Shown in pieces: positions 9,187-17,541 of a DNA stretch of 64,000 nucleotides. The notes below the pieces were generated by a model. It saw only the letters and a list, made by a program, of their open reading frames with translations. It did no database searches and was not told the DNA's origin. The position numbers and the translations under genes are program-made. Source of the DNA: Methylobacterium sp. Leaf91 (lineage in GTDB: Bacteria > Pseudomonadota > Alphaproteobacteria > Rhizobiales > Beijerinckiaceae); NCBI RefSeq assembly GCF_001422815.1, contig NZ_LMMP01000009.1:7746-71745 (forward strand). The letters are read 5' to 3'. The first letter of the stretch is position 1, and the number at the start of each line of letters is the position of its first letter.

Positions 9187-9302
9187 CGCGATCGGCCCCG
9201 AACGGGTCCGAGACGGCGCTGGGGAGGTCGCGGATGTCGACCCATTCTGCGGGCTCCTCGGGCTCGGGGCATGACCGATCCTGCCGGGACGGACGACGCT
9301 CT

Positions 9303-10091
9303 TCAATCCGGCGGAGCGACGGTGGCCGAGCCCGGCCGGGTGTCCCCCTCCTGTCCGATCAACGCTTGGGTCCTGCCCCTCAGGGCCTGGAGGCTCCGAT
9401 AGCCGACCGAGGCGGCGACGTGGCGTGCCGCCCGGCCATCGGCCGCGAGGGCCAGGGCCCGCACGATCCTGGCCCTCGCGCGCCACTGCCCGAAGCTGAG
9501 GCCCGTTTCCCGGCGAAACCCGCGCGTCAGGGTCCGGCGGCTCACGCCGGCCCGGTCGGCCCAGGCGTCGAGACCGAGCGCCAAGGCGGGATCGTCGATC
9601 AACCCGAGGCAGATCCGCCGGAGGCGGGCATCCTGCGGCAAGGGCAGGGTCAACCGGGTTTCGGGGGCGCGTCTCGTCTCGTCGAGCACCAGGGCGGCCA
9701 GATGCCCGCCGCGACCCGTCTCGTCATACAGAACGGGCTCGCCTGTCAGGGCGACCAAGGCGGCGGCGAGGAGGGGCGAGACTTCGATGACGCGCGCCCG
9801 TTCGGAGAAGCCGGCGATGGCCTCGACGGCCAGATAGGCCGAGCACATGGCGACCTCGCCATGCATGACCACCGCGTGGGGGAGGCGCGGTGGGATCCAC
9901 AGGGCATGGCCCTCCGGCACCACCCAGGTCCCGTCCTCGGCGGTCGCCATCATCAATCCGGCGGTGGCGTAGAGCAGCTGCGCCCGCTTGTGGGAGTGCC
10001 GCTCCGTGCGGCTGCCGGCCACGAAGGTCTTGGGCATCACCGCGACGGCGCGGGGCACGTCCTGATAATCCTCGGCCCTGATGGAGCGCAT
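9303..10091 (-). CDS. AraC-family transcriptional regulator (cupin sensor domain)
   Basis: 262 residues. The N-terminal cupin-like half contains ERHSHKRAQLLYATAGLM and VPEGHALWIPPRLPHAVVMHG, usual in the YqhC-type AraC subgroup. The C-terminal HTH pair begins LDAWADRAGVSRRTLTRGFRRETG. The second HTH reads VGYRSLQALRGRTQALIG, which lacks the aromatic residues usually found in this helix. It is divergent from the MFS gene 123 bases away, so it probably regulates that transporter. The inducer is unknown. Confidence 0.88.
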   Translation of the reverse strand: MRSIRAEDYQDVPRAVAVMPKTFVAGSRTERHSHKRAQLLYATAGLMMATAEDGTWVVPEGHALWIPPRLPHAVVMHGEVAMCSAYLAVEAIAGFSERARVIEVSPLLAAALVALTGEPVLYDETGRGGHLAALVLDETRRAPETRLTLPLPQDARLRRICLGLIDDPALALGLDAWADRAGVSRRTLTRGFRRETGLSFGQWRARARIVRALALAADGRAARHVAASVGYRSLQALRGRTQALIGQEGDTRPGSATVAPPD

Positions 10092-10109
10092 GGTTTCCCC
10101 GTCGGCGCG

Positions 10110-10131
10110 GTTTGCCGTGGCATCGTTTGCC
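10110..10131. promoter_or_regulatory. Direct repeat GTTTGCC in the araC-MFS divergent gap
   Basis: GTTTGCC occurs at 10110-10116 and again at 10125-10131, 15 bases apart start to start. AraC-type proteins often bind direct repeats in such divergent gaps. The match is short, so it is only a candidate operator for the neighbouring regulator. Confidence 0.3.
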
Positions 10132-10214
10132 TTGGCCCGATCGCGTACACCTTCGGCCCGACAGCGTTCAACGGGTCAGCTAGAGCGGGGCCTGCCTGCG
10201 GAGATCCTCTATCG

Positions 10215-11411
10215 ATGGACGCCGAAACCCTGTCCCGCCGCACCCTGCGCTTCGTCAACGTGGCGCATGCCCTCGATCACTTCGTGCTGCTGATCTACCC
10301 GACGGCCGTGATCGCCATTGCGGCGCAGACCGGGCTTTCCTATGGGGAGCTCATCGCGCTCGCCACCGGGGCCTTCGTGGCCTTCGGCCTCTGTGCGCTG
10401 CCGATGGGCTGGCTCGCCGACCGGTTCGGACGGCGAAACCTCCTGGCGGTGTTCTTCTTCGGCTACGGCCTGTCGTGCCTCGGGGTCGCGAGCGCCGCCA
10501 GCCCGACGGCCTTCGCCCTGTGGCTCTGCGTGCTCGGGCTGGCCTCGGCGATCTATCACCCGGTCGGCTCGACCATGCTCGTTTCCCACTCGCGCCGCCT
10601 CGGGCGGGACCTCGGCGTCAACGGCGTCTGGGGCAATGTCGGCGCCGCGACGGCCTCGGGTGTCACGGCGCTGCTGGCGACGGGGTTCGGCTGGCAGGCG
10701 GCCTTCGTGGTGCCGGGGCTGGTCTGCCTCGCCTGCGGAGCGGCCTTTCTGGCCATGGTCCCCGGCGACGGCGAGGGCGCGCAGGGCAAGGAAGGGGGCA
10801 AGGCGGTGCTCGCGGTGTCCCGCCCCATCCCCCTGCTCGTGGTTTTCGCCTGCGCCATCGTGGCCGGCGGGATGACCTTCAACATCACCACCATCGCCCT
10901 GCCGAAGGTGGTGGACGAGCGCGTCGGCGAGGGGCTGCCCCTCGCGCTGATCGGCTCCGTGGCCACCCTGGTCTTCATGGTGGGAGCCCTGACCCAGCTC
11001 CTCATGGGGCGACTGATCGACCGTTACAGCCTGCCGGCGCTGTTCCTCGGCCTGTCGGTGCTGCAGCCGCTGGGCCTCGGAATCGCCGCCCTGAGCAGCG
11101 GCGTCCCGCTCCTCGCCGGGCTCGTCCTGACCATGGCCGCGCTCTACGGGCAGGTGGTGATCAACGACGCGATGGTGGCTCGCTACGTGCCGCCGCTCTA
11201 CCGCGCGCGGGCCTACAGCGTGCGCTATTTCCTCGGTTTCACCGTGAGCGGGTTCGCGGTGCCGCTGATCGCCCTGCTGCACGAGAGGGGCGGGTTCGGG
11301 CTCGTGCTCGGGATCGCGGCGGCCTGCGGCGGCGTCATCGTGGCCTCGGCGGTCGGCTTCTTCGGCTTCACGGGGAAAGACCGGTCCCGGCCCCTCGCCC
11401 CGGCGGAATGA
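10215..11411 (+). CDS. MFS transporter, 12 transmembrane segments
   Basis: 398 residues. The protein has twelve hydrophobic segments and the MFS loop 2-3 signature GWLADRFGRRNLLAV near residue 65. A second loop reads GRLIDRYSLPALF. The start at 10215 fits the first membrane segment (VNVAHALDHFVLLIYPTAV); an upstream open extension is rich in antisense sequence and is not family-like. The AHALDHF start and SAIYHPVGSTM stretch resemble fosmidomycin-resistance-type exporters. The substrate is not determinable. It is divergently paired with the AraC regulator. Confidence 0.88.
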   Translation: MDAETLSRRTLRFVNVAHALDHFVLLIYPTAVIAIAAQTGLSYGELIALATGAFVAFGLCALPMGWLADRFGRRNLLAVFFFGYGLSCLGVASAASPTAFALWLCVLGLASAIYHPVGSTMLVSHSRRLGRDLGVNGVWGNVGAATASGVTALLATGFGWQAAFVVPGLVCLACGAAFLAMVPGDGEGAQGKEGGKAVLAVSRPIPLLVVFACAIVAGGMTFNITTIALPKVVDERVGEGLPLALIGSVATLVFMVGALTQLLMGRLIDRYSLPALFLGLSVLQPLGLGIAALSSGVPLLAGLVLTMAALYGQVVINDAMVARYVPPLYRARAYSVRYFLGFTVSGFAVPLIALLHERGGFGLVLGIAAACGGVIVASAVGFFGFTGKDRSRPLAPAE

Positions 11412-11517
11412 GGCGGGGCCAACCGCCACGCGACCGGCCTTCGCACCGCCATCGGACGGGGTCATCGCGAAAACCGGCCGGACGTCCTATTCCGGTCGCG
11501 CCAGCGGGAGCGATGCC

Positions 11518-11979
11518 ATGCAGAAGCGCTACGAGATTTTCGCCGACTATCACCAGTTCTATCTCTGGGATCACGGCGAGATGCCCGACGCGGCGCTGGA
11601 TTACACCGAAGAGGACCTCCAGCTGAGGGTCAAGACGGCGCCGTTCCTCGTGGTCATCCAGCCCGAGCGCAACATGTCCGTGCCGGTGGAGCTCGACCTC
11701 CTCGACGGGCCGCCCGACGAGGCCCTCGACCTCTGGGACCACGTGGTGGAGGCGAGCCTCGACCTGCCCTCGGGCCGGCTCGAAATCCACGAATGCACGG
11801 GCGGGTCCATCGACATCCTGTCCGTGGCCCCCGGCACCTACCGCGTCCGCGCCTGTTTCGGCGGCCTTACCACCCTCACCGACGACCGCCTGGACGGCGA
11901 GGACCATTACCGCCTCGTCCTGTGGCCGGCCCCTGCCGCACCGCTCGCGGTGATCAAACAATTTGCCGGATCCCGCTGA
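11518..11979 (+). CDS. Hypothetical protein
   Basis: 153 residues, acidic and soluble, with no signal peptide. It has an all-beta look (YHQFYLWDHGEMPD at the start, then SIDILSVAPGTYRVRACF near residue 105). ATG at 11518 has GGGAG 9 bases upstream. The pattern of a two-sheet domain followed by GTYRVR is seen in small bacterial immunity- or ComJ-like proteins, but I do not claim that function. It stands alone between the MFS gene and the repeat-rich hsp20 leader. Confidence 0.65.
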   Translation: MQKRYEIFADYHQFYLWDHGEMPDAALDYTEEDLQLRVKTAPFLVVIQPERNMSVPVELDLLDGPPDEALDLWDHVVEASLDLPSGRLEIHECTGGSIDILSVAPGTYRVRACFGGLTTLTDDRLDGEDHYRLVLWPAPAAPLAVIKQFAGSR

Positions 11980-12082
11980 GAGCCCGGCCCCCCTCTTCAT
12001 TCTCACGATTCCGACGTGGCCAACGACGATCAGGACCCTGTGCCGGAGGCTCTCGACGGGCGGGCGTGAGACGCAACCGGCT

Positions 12083-12175
12083 CCCTCTCCTGGAAGGAGA
12101 GGGTTGGGGTGAGGTGTGGTCCCTCTCCGGAAAGTGCACACACCTCACCCTGTCCCTCTCCTTCCAGGAGAGGGG
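12083..12175. repeat. REP-like palindromic element, type 1
   Basis: An inverted repeat of about 33-base arms: the left arm runs from CCTCTCCTGGAAGGAGAGG into GGGGTGAGGTG, the right arm from CACCTCACCC into CCTCTCCTTCCAGGAGAGG. Each end is itself a small palindrome. It would fold into a cruciform or long hairpin in the gap between two genes and matches the style of dispersed intergenic REP elements. Confidence 0.75.
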
Positions 12176-12300
12176 ACCCGCGCTGCCCGCGAGATATTGG
12201 AAGCCGGCAGCCCCTCGTGGCGGGAGGCAGGCCCGAAGCCCGACCTCTCACACCGCGAAAGAAATCGACACCGCCCCGGAACCACACCCCACCATCGGCG

Positions 12301-12397
12301 TTATGCGCGTGCGAGGCCCGGATGGGCTCGCATTCTGGCGCCGGACACGGTGTCCGGCGCGCTTTGTCATCACGTTGCTCTTCAGGAGGATGTGGTC
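12301..12397 (+). promoter_or_regulatory. Candidate ROSE RNA thermometer in the hsp20 leader
   Basis: The leader contains a hairpin at 12310-12332, a perfect 11-bp hairpin with a 1-base loop at 12338-12360 (GCGCCGGACAC arms), and then TTGCTCTTCAGGAGGA directly before the ATG. ROSE elements of rhizobial small heat-shock genes end in a U(U/C)GCU segment that pairs with the AGGA ribosome site and melts with heat. The order, spacing and motif all match. Folding was judged by eye only. Confidence 0.55.
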
Positions 12398-12880
12398 ATG
12401 AGGACTTTGGATTTCGCACCGCTCTATCGCTCGACCGTCGGTTTCGACCGCATGATCTCGCTGCTCGACCAGGCGACCCGGATCGAGCCGTCGACCACCT
12501 GGCCGCCCTACAATATCGAGAAGGTGGCCGACGATGCCTATCGCATCACCATGGCGGTGGCGGGCTTCACCCCGGATGAGATCGACCTGACGCAGCACGA
12601 CACCGTGCTTCAGGTGACGGGCCAGAAGGGGGGCCAGGACGGAGAGCGCGCCTATCTCCATCGCGGGATCGCGACGCGCCCCTTCCGGCAGACCTTCAAC
12701 CTCGCCGACCACGTGAAGGTCACCGGAGCCAGCCTCGACAACGGGCTGTTGACCGTGGACCTCGTGCGCGAGGTGCCGGAGGCCTACAAGCCCCGCCGCA
12801 TCGCCATCGGCGGCGCGGCTCAGGCGGTGGGCCAGGACAACGCGCCCGCCCAGGTCGAGGACCACGCCGAGGCCGCCTGA
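12398..12880 (+). CDS. Small heat-shock protein, Hsp20/IbpA family
   Basis: 160-residue ATP-independent chaperone that binds unfolding proteins. The class A proteobacterial N-terminus is present (LYRSTVGFDRMISLLDQ), followed by the alpha-crystallin domain with PPYNIEKVADDAYRITMAVAG, and the C-terminal motif ASLDNGLLTVDLVREVPE. ATG at 12398 has AGGAGGA upstream. The IEKV and PRRIAI patterns match IbpA. It is followed by a gene of a family often found beside hsp20 in these bacteria. Confidence 0.95.
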   Translation: MRTLDFAPLYRSTVGFDRMISLLDQATRIEPSTTWPPYNIEKVADDAYRITMAVAGFTPDEIDLTQHDTVLQVTGQKGGQDGERAYLHRGIATRPFRQTFNLADHVKVTGASLDNGLLTVDLVREVPEAYKPRRIAIGGAAQAVGQDNAPAQVEDHAEAA

Positions 12881-12981
12881 TCGCCGACGCCGATCATGAG
12901 AGAGACCCTCGGGGGCCTTCAGGCCCGCGAGGGCCGCATCCCGTTCTCAGTCCTGCCTCACAGCCATAGGGAGGATCGATC

Positions 12982-13485
12982 ATGTCGATGAGGGAAACGC
13001 ACTTTTCTCGTTCCGGCGCCGGGCGTTCCGGCCTCATGAACCCCGCCGCCACGCAGCCAGCCTCGTTCGAGGCCTGGCAGGCCGTGGTCGCCCCCGGGGA
13101 CGTGTTTCGTCATCCGCGCGAGGTGCTGGCGCACCCGCTCCTTTCCCGCGAGGAGAAGCGGACGATCCTGGCCTCCTGGGTCTCGGATGCCTGCGCCCTC
13201 GAGAGCGCTCCGGGCCTGCGCTGCCTCACCGGGGCCAGGGCCGAGCCGGTCACCGTCGATGCCCTGCTCGCGGCGCTCGCCGAACTCGACGGCCCCGCCG
13301 CCCCGGAGAATGCCGCCGCCGACGCGCCCCGGCCCGCGCCGCGCCGCCGGCCGCGCCTCGCGAACCTGCACCGCTATCTCCGCCCGCGCCGTCGAAACAA
13401 CGACGACGACGACCCGCCGCCCTGCCCGGCGACGATCATGCCCCGCCCCCGGACGCCGCCCAGCGCGGACGCGATCCCGGCTTGA
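12982..13485 (+). CDS. Hypothetical protein, hsp20-associated family
   Basis: 167 residues. The core, FEAWQAVVAPGDVFRHPRE and LSREEKRTILASWVSDACA, is a helical motif seen in uncharacterised rhizobial proteins encoded near small heat-shock genes. The C-terminal third is Pro/Arg-rich and low complexity with an Asp run. AGGGAGG precedes the ATG at 12982. It follows hsp20 on the same strand after about 100 bases, so a stress role is an inference from position. Confidence 0.7.
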   Translation: MSMRETHFSRSGAGRSGLMNPAATQPASFEAWQAVVAPGDVFRHPREVLAHPLLSREEKRTILASWVSDACALESAPGLRCLTGARAEPVTVDALLAALAELDGPAAPENAAADAPRPAPRRRPRLANLHRYLRPRRRNNDDDDPPPCPATIMPRPRTPPSADAIPA

Positions 13486-13504
13486 GCGGTGAAGGCTGAC
13501 GCGC

Positions 13505-13526
13505 GCCGCCGCCGAAGGGCGGCGGC
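13505..13526 (+). terminator. G+C-rich hairpin, probable terminator
   Basis: GCCGCCGCC, loop GAAG, GGCGGCGGC: a perfect 9-bp stem just after the gene ending at 13485. No U-run follows, so termination efficiency is uncertain. Confidence 0.5.
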
Positions 13527-13794
13527 AGGCGGTCTAGCCCGCGCCTATGAAGGCCCTCACCACCATTCCCTCGCCGACCGAAGCGAGTGATTTCTGAGGT
13601 TAGGCGGTGGCGAAGAGGACCGGCTCTGGGTGGTTTCGAGCCTGTCCACCTGCGGAGCGCAAGGCCAAGTGAGCTCACGTTTAAAAAGTCGCAGCCCACC
13701 GGTCATTCGATTGACAGGAGCTTGGCCGAGCCGTGCGTAAAGGCGACATTAGCTCGACGATAAAGCCTTCGATTAACGGGCAAAAAGCTATTGG
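13527..13794. other. Intergenic boundary of the A+T-richer cassette
   Basis: From about 13660 the base composition changes from strongly G+C-rich to mixed (TTTAAAAAG, GATTAACGGGCAAAAAGC), marking the edge of the inserted cassette. I see no gene, no tRNA remnant and no direct repeat matching the other edge near 16620. Confidence 0.5.
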
Positions 13795-15030
13795 CTACAG
13801 CAGTTTAGGATTTGGGTCTATTTCCCGCTCCTCTGATTCGGACACCGGGTTGGCGGACAAGGGCCCGTCGCGTCCGGTAGGGGCGACTTCGGAGTTCGTC
13901 TCCGCCACCGGGCTAGACGATTTTGGGGCCGAAGCAGCCGCGAGCGAATGTGAAGCCGCTGCCGGAAGGGAGCTGGCAGGCGATGAGGTAACGAAGTCAC
14001 TGCTCATCAGCGCTGGCCGTTTAGCGCCAACGAAGTCGGCAAGAACACCAATTATAGACTTTGCCTCAATACTCAAGCCAACAAGATCTGGCCGAGCGCG
14101 TGCATGAGCGCGGCTCTCCAACTCGCGGGCGACTGTAAACAGATGCCCCGAATTTTGCTCTTTTGCGAAGAAGTCCGCGATGATTCCAGCGCGCACCCCA
14201 GTAAACATTTCTTGAAGCGCATCGCTTGTCTGGCGAGCAATTACACGCCCATTTTTGACGCCCTTAGAGATTACGGAAAGTACGGTTTCGATGCTTTCTT
14301 GAACTCGGTTGTCACCGGAGTCTCCGTACGTCACTCCGGCATAGAGCAGATCATGACGAGCGGAAGGCTCTTCAAAGGCCAGTTTCTCCAGTGCAGCATC
14401 AAGTGCCATACACGCCAACGCGGCAGACAAGAAAGCTCCGCGAAGAGCTTGCTCCCGGTGCTGTGGACGGGTTGCAGCTCTTTCAGCGAAGAAACGAAAT
14501 GACCTAATTGCTTTGTTGAAGGCGGGGTACGGCGCAAGACTAACGACTGCGGATTTAGCTGCTGCGATTTGCTTAATCCAATCTCCGTCCTGCTTGTGTC
14601 CTGCATATGATTGGATGTTGGCGTTCAGCTCTTCGAGACTAAGGCGATCTCTGAGAAGGTCGTCCCCGTCGTTCCATCGGCGGAGGAAGGCGGCAGTAAG
14701 CAGTGTAACTTTCTGCTGTTGAGCAAAACGGTTGACCTTGGCGTTCGTATCGGTGGTGGTGACGACCGCCCGGTCGCACCCGAGCGCCAGTTGCATCCCT
14801 CGAACCCACATGATGCGCTCGTAGGCTTTCGGTGACTTCTTGTCTTTTACGTCAACCAACGCGCGGGTACGCACACCACCGCCTTGACGCCCGTACAGCC
14901 ATACGTCGACGTCGGTGACCTCCTCATCCTCGAACTGGATTGAGACACTCCGGATTGCCAAGAAGCCCTGTCGCGCGAAATAAGCTCGCGCCAGCTCTTC
15001 GAGACCAGCACCCTTCGGCAACGCCATCAT
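13795..15030 (-). CDS. PD-(D/E)XK nuclease-fold protein, Mrr/restriction-like
   Basis: 411 residues. The first 100 look like a restriction-endonuclease fold: E11 in GLEELARAYFARQGF, D42 in EVTDVDVWLYG and the D60-V-K62 pair in RALVDVKDKKSP, followed by GMQLALGCDRAVVTT. These would be the metal-binding and catalytic residues. Residues about 150-330 are helical and unrecognised; the last 70 are Ser/Ala/Pro-rich and probably flexible. The start overlaps the upstream gene by ATGA, so the two are coupled. Base composition is clearly lower in G+C than all neighbours, pointing to transfer. DNA or nucleotide cleavage in a defence setting is the likely role, by inference. Confidence 0.72.
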   Translation of the reverse strand: MMALPKGAGLEELARAYFARQGFLAIRSVSIQFEDEEVTDVDVWLYGRQGGGVRTRALVDVKDKKSPKAYERIMWVRGMQLALGCDRAVVTTTDTNAKVNRFAQQQKVTLLTAAFLRRWNDGDDLLRDRLSLEELNANIQSYAGHKQDGDWIKQIAAAKSAVVSLAPYPAFNKAIRSFRFFAERAATRPQHREQALRGAFLSAALACMALDAALEKLAFEEPSARHDLLYAGVTYGDSGDNRVQESIETVLSVISKGVKNGRVIARQTSDALQEMFTGVRAGIIADFFAKEQNSGHLFTVARELESRAHARARPDLVGLSIEAKSIIGVLADFVGAKRPALMSSDFVTSSPASSLPAAASHSLAAASAPKSSSPVAETNSEVAPTGRDGPLSANPVSESEEREIDPNPKLL

Positions 15031-16301
15031 CCACCACTCCTCAAGCGATCCAGTGCGTCGTGAACGAACCGCTTGTCACTCAAATTGTTCTTCTCTCGTA
15101 CTTCGTTTCGCGCTGCGTGGGGACCTTTGAAGGCTCTGGCCGGGGAGCCGTCCATCAAAACGGCCTCCTGAGACGCAGCCCCGCCGCGGATAATTGTCAA
15201 TGCAAGTTCGCCAACGTCCTTCTTGAGCAAGCGCATTGTGTATCGACCATGGCTTCTCTCGGTAACATCGACGACTTGGCGAGCTTCAAGCTCGCGGTAG
15301 TCTTCACCAATCGCGCGGATGCCACCAGCGCGAGCGGCTAGTTCGTCACCGCGGACAAGAGCGCGGATGAGCGCGTCTGGCATAGTGATTTGACCTCGGG
15401 TGGCGCTACTGCGCGTTTGACCGTACGTTAGCGATGCGATCAGCGCCTTAGCATCATCAATAGGATCTTCTTCAAAGGGACGCCCGTACTTCTGAAAATC
15501 GTTGGGTGAAGCAACGTATCCTACAGACTCAGTGCTGTTGCTCACCTCCATCCGGTCAAACAAGCCCACACTAATCAGTCGCTTGTAAAGCTCAGCGCCC
15601 AACATTTTTTCAACATCAGCATCGTACAACGCACCGCTGCGCGTTAGCTTATCTTGGACTTCTGAGAGCCGGACTCGCTCGTCAGCCTTGAGCTGCTCCA
15701 AAACTCTGTGTGCCTTCTCCGCGTACTTACCGTCGCGAAAAGTATGAGAGTTAAAAAGAAGACCGCGGCCTGGCTCCCCCTCTTCATCAATCAAAGCTGT
15801 CTTCTTTGAAAGATCAACGAGAGTGGTCGCTTCTGCCTTCCTCAATTTGTGAGTATCTGAAATATACTCTTCAGCTTCAGCACGCCTGAATGGCTTGCCT
15901 GAAACGCGCTCCGAGAGATCGAGGATCGCCTGCTCGTCTGAAGTTGGCTTTTGCTCATCAAATAATTCTGCAGTGGCTTCAAGGACTGCCTGTGTCGTTG
16001 CGCCCAGCACAGCGATAGATCCGTCGCTTGTAATGTCGATTCGACCTGCATTCTTCAGAAGTTCTAAACCTAAAGTTCGAGCTGACTTATCGATTCCACT
16101 TAACTGGCAAGCGTTATCCACCGTCTGACGCGATATGGCAAAGGTAGTTGATTCATCCGATTGTCGACGAATCAAATTATAGAGGCGACCGACCTTGCCC
16201 GCGTATGAGATGTTCTCTAACCGAGCTGCACCTGCACCCGAGTAACCATCAAGATTTTTGGATTGAGCAAGAAGCCATGCCCCTTTGGTCTTATTGTCCA
16301 T
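15027..16301 (-). CDS. Unrecognised 424-aa protein, partner of the nuclease-fold gene
   Basis: Soluble, mostly helical, charged protein with no signal peptide or membrane segment. Several stretches read like winged-helix DNA-binding units, for example TFAISRQTVDNACQLSGI near residue 55 and ADERVRLSEVQDKLTRSG near residue 205. The C-terminus holds RSSATRGQITMPDALIRAL and YTMRLLKKDVGELALTII. I do not recognise the family. It is the first gene of a two-gene unit, overlapping the nuclease gene by four bases, with the same low G+C. It could be the specificity or sensor subunit of a defence system. Confidence 0.62.
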   Translation of the reverse strand: MDNKTKGAWLLAQSKNLDGYSGAGAARLENISYAGKVGRLYNLIRRQSDESTTFAISRQTVDNACQLSGIDKSARTLGLELLKNAGRIDITSDGSIAVLGATTQAVLEATAELFDEQKPTSDEQAILDLSERVSGKPFRRAEAEEYISDTHKLRKAEATTLVDLSKKTALIDEEGEPGRGLLFNSHTFRDGKYAEKAHRVLEQLKADERVRLSEVQDKLTRSGALYDADVEKMLGAELYKRLISVGLFDRMEVSNSTESVGYVASPNDFQKYGRPFEEDPIDDAKALIASLTYGQTRSSATRGQITMPDALIRALVRGDELAARAGGIRAIGEDYRELEARQVVDVTERSHGRYTMRLLKKDVGELALTIIRGGAASQEAVLMDGSPARAFKGPHAARNEVREKNNLSDKRFVHDALDRLRSGG

Positions 16302-16685
16302 ATGCGTGGGGTTCTGCCCCCTCCTTATTCACAGACGGTAGTGACGCAAATCACCTGCCATCGACACTACTGGTGGCATAACCATAAATTTGCAACCGAT
16401 AAAATTGCTTGCGGCTATGTCCCAGTGCTCGGCGCAGTATCGGAGGGCTTCAGCAGCGTGTTTTATGCCCGAATAGAGACCGGCCCCGAACATCATTCCC
16501 GCATTGTAGCGTCCGATTTTAGGATAGATAAATTCGCTGTTTTAAAGATCTCCTTGGGCATATCATTGCCCAAAGGCACCAGAACGAACGTTAGCTCCCA
16601 GAAGTGCTGAGTCTTAAGCGCTCAAGCGAAGTTGGGGTGGAAGCAGAAGCGACCAAGCGTCAGGCGTCCCACCGCCCCCCCCGCC
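16302..16685. other. A+T-richer intergenic region upstream of the two-gene cassette
   Basis: 384 bases with no gene I can support. It must hold the leftward promoter of the cassette; an inverted repeat GTAGTG...CACTAC around 16335-16370 lies just upstream of that start and could be an operator. A second inverted repeat TTGGGCA/TGCCCAA lies at about 16554-16573. Composition returns to G+C-rich after about 16620. Confidence 0.4.
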
Positions 16686-16697
16686 AGGCGTACGCCT
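16686..16697. promoter_or_regulatory. 12-bp perfect palindrome upstream of the GTA promoter
   Basis: AGGCGTACGCCT is its own reverse complement and lies 26 bases upstream of the -35 box. A shorter copy of the half-site, CAGGCGT, occurs about 20 bases before it. Position and symmetry suggest binding by a dimeric activator or repressor of the particle genes. Confidence 0.45.
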
Positions 16698-16723
16698 AAA
16701 AATCCTACAATAGGAATTTATGA

Positions 16724-16752
16724 TTGACAGCGTGACGCTCCTTCTGTATCAA
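16724..16752 (+). promoter_or_regulatory. Sigma70-type promoter of the GTA cluster
   Basis: TTGACA at 16724-16729, a 17-base spacer, then TATCAA at 16747-16752. The -35 is perfect and the spacing ideal. The spacer contains AGCGT-G-ACGCT, a small inverted repeat that a regulator could occupy. The first particle gene starts 40 bases downstream. Confidence 0.7.
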
Positions 16753-16791
16753 TGAGGAACGCTCAAGAAGTGTGACGAGAGGGGCAGCGAG

Positions 16792-17541
16792 ATGGAGCTT
16801 CCCTTGGAGACACGAAAACTCGTCGAGCAGTTGATGCGGACGACGAGCATGACGAGCCGCGAGATCGCGGAGCGGACGGGGGTCCGCGCTCAGACGATCA
16901 GCACGTGGAACCGCCAGCATGGCTGGCGCGAGGGGGTGAGCGACGTAGCGCGTCGGCTCGACCCCGGAGCCTGGGCGCCCGCGCGGCGGCGCGCCGTGGA
17001 GACGCTCTACGGGATGATGGAGATCGAGCCCGCGACGCTGGCTCTGGCGCTCGGCGGCACCGTCGCCGGCGCGCCGGCCCTGTTCCGGGCTTGCGGCTTC
17101 GAGCGCAGGCCGCGGGCCCGCCCGGCGCCGCGCCCGCAGAAGGCCGGGGCGGCCCCTCCGGCTGCGCGGGTGATGGACAATCTGGGCGAGGCCCTGCGCG
17201 CCCATATCGGCCGCCAGATCGCGCGGTTCGACGCGGCCCTGAGTGGCGAGATGCCGCCCGCGCTCGATTCCGCGAAGGTGCTGCGCGACCTCGGCGGCCT
17301 GAAACGGCTGCTCGACGACCTCTCTAGCGAAGACCGGGAGCGGAGCGATGCGCAGCGCAACCTTGCGGACCGGGATTCTGCGACGTCCCGCCCCCCGGCC
17401 GATGACAGCGACCTGCCCGCCCTGCGCGCGGCAATCGCGGCGCGCTATGCGGCATGCCTCGGCGAGCGGCCGGATGCCGGGTTTCCTGGCGAGCCTGCCG
17501 CCGCACCTGATCCGGGCGCTGGCCTCGGACTGGCTCCATAA
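16792..17541 (+). CDS. GTA small terminase-like protein (gp1)
   Basis: 249 residues. The N-terminus is a helix-turn-helix (MTSREIAERTGVRAQTISTW) of the kind that small terminase subunits use to bind DNA. A Pro/Ala-rich linker and a helical segment VMDNLGEALRAHIGRQIARF follow, consistent with the oligomerisation core. GAGGGG precedes the ATG. It overlaps the large terminase and heads the cluster, the position of gp1 in RcGTA-type loci. In GTAs this subunit recognises DNA poorly, giving random packaging of host DNA. Confidence 0.82.
   Translation: MELPLETRKLVEQLMRTTSMTSREIAERTGVRAQTISTWNRQHGWREGVSDVARRLDPGAWAPARRRAVETLYGMMEIEPATLALALGGTVAGAPALFRACGFERRPRARPAPRPQKAGAAPPAARVMDNLGEALRAHIGRQIARFDAALSGEMPPALDSAKVLRDLGGLKRLLDDLSSEDRERSDAQRNLADRDSATSRPPADDSDLPALRAAIAARYAACLGERPDAGFPGEPAAAPDPGAGLGLAP

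Noticed and set aside
16302..16610. Small rightward open frames upstream of terS
   Set aside because: No ribosome site, no family and A+T-rich non-coding look.
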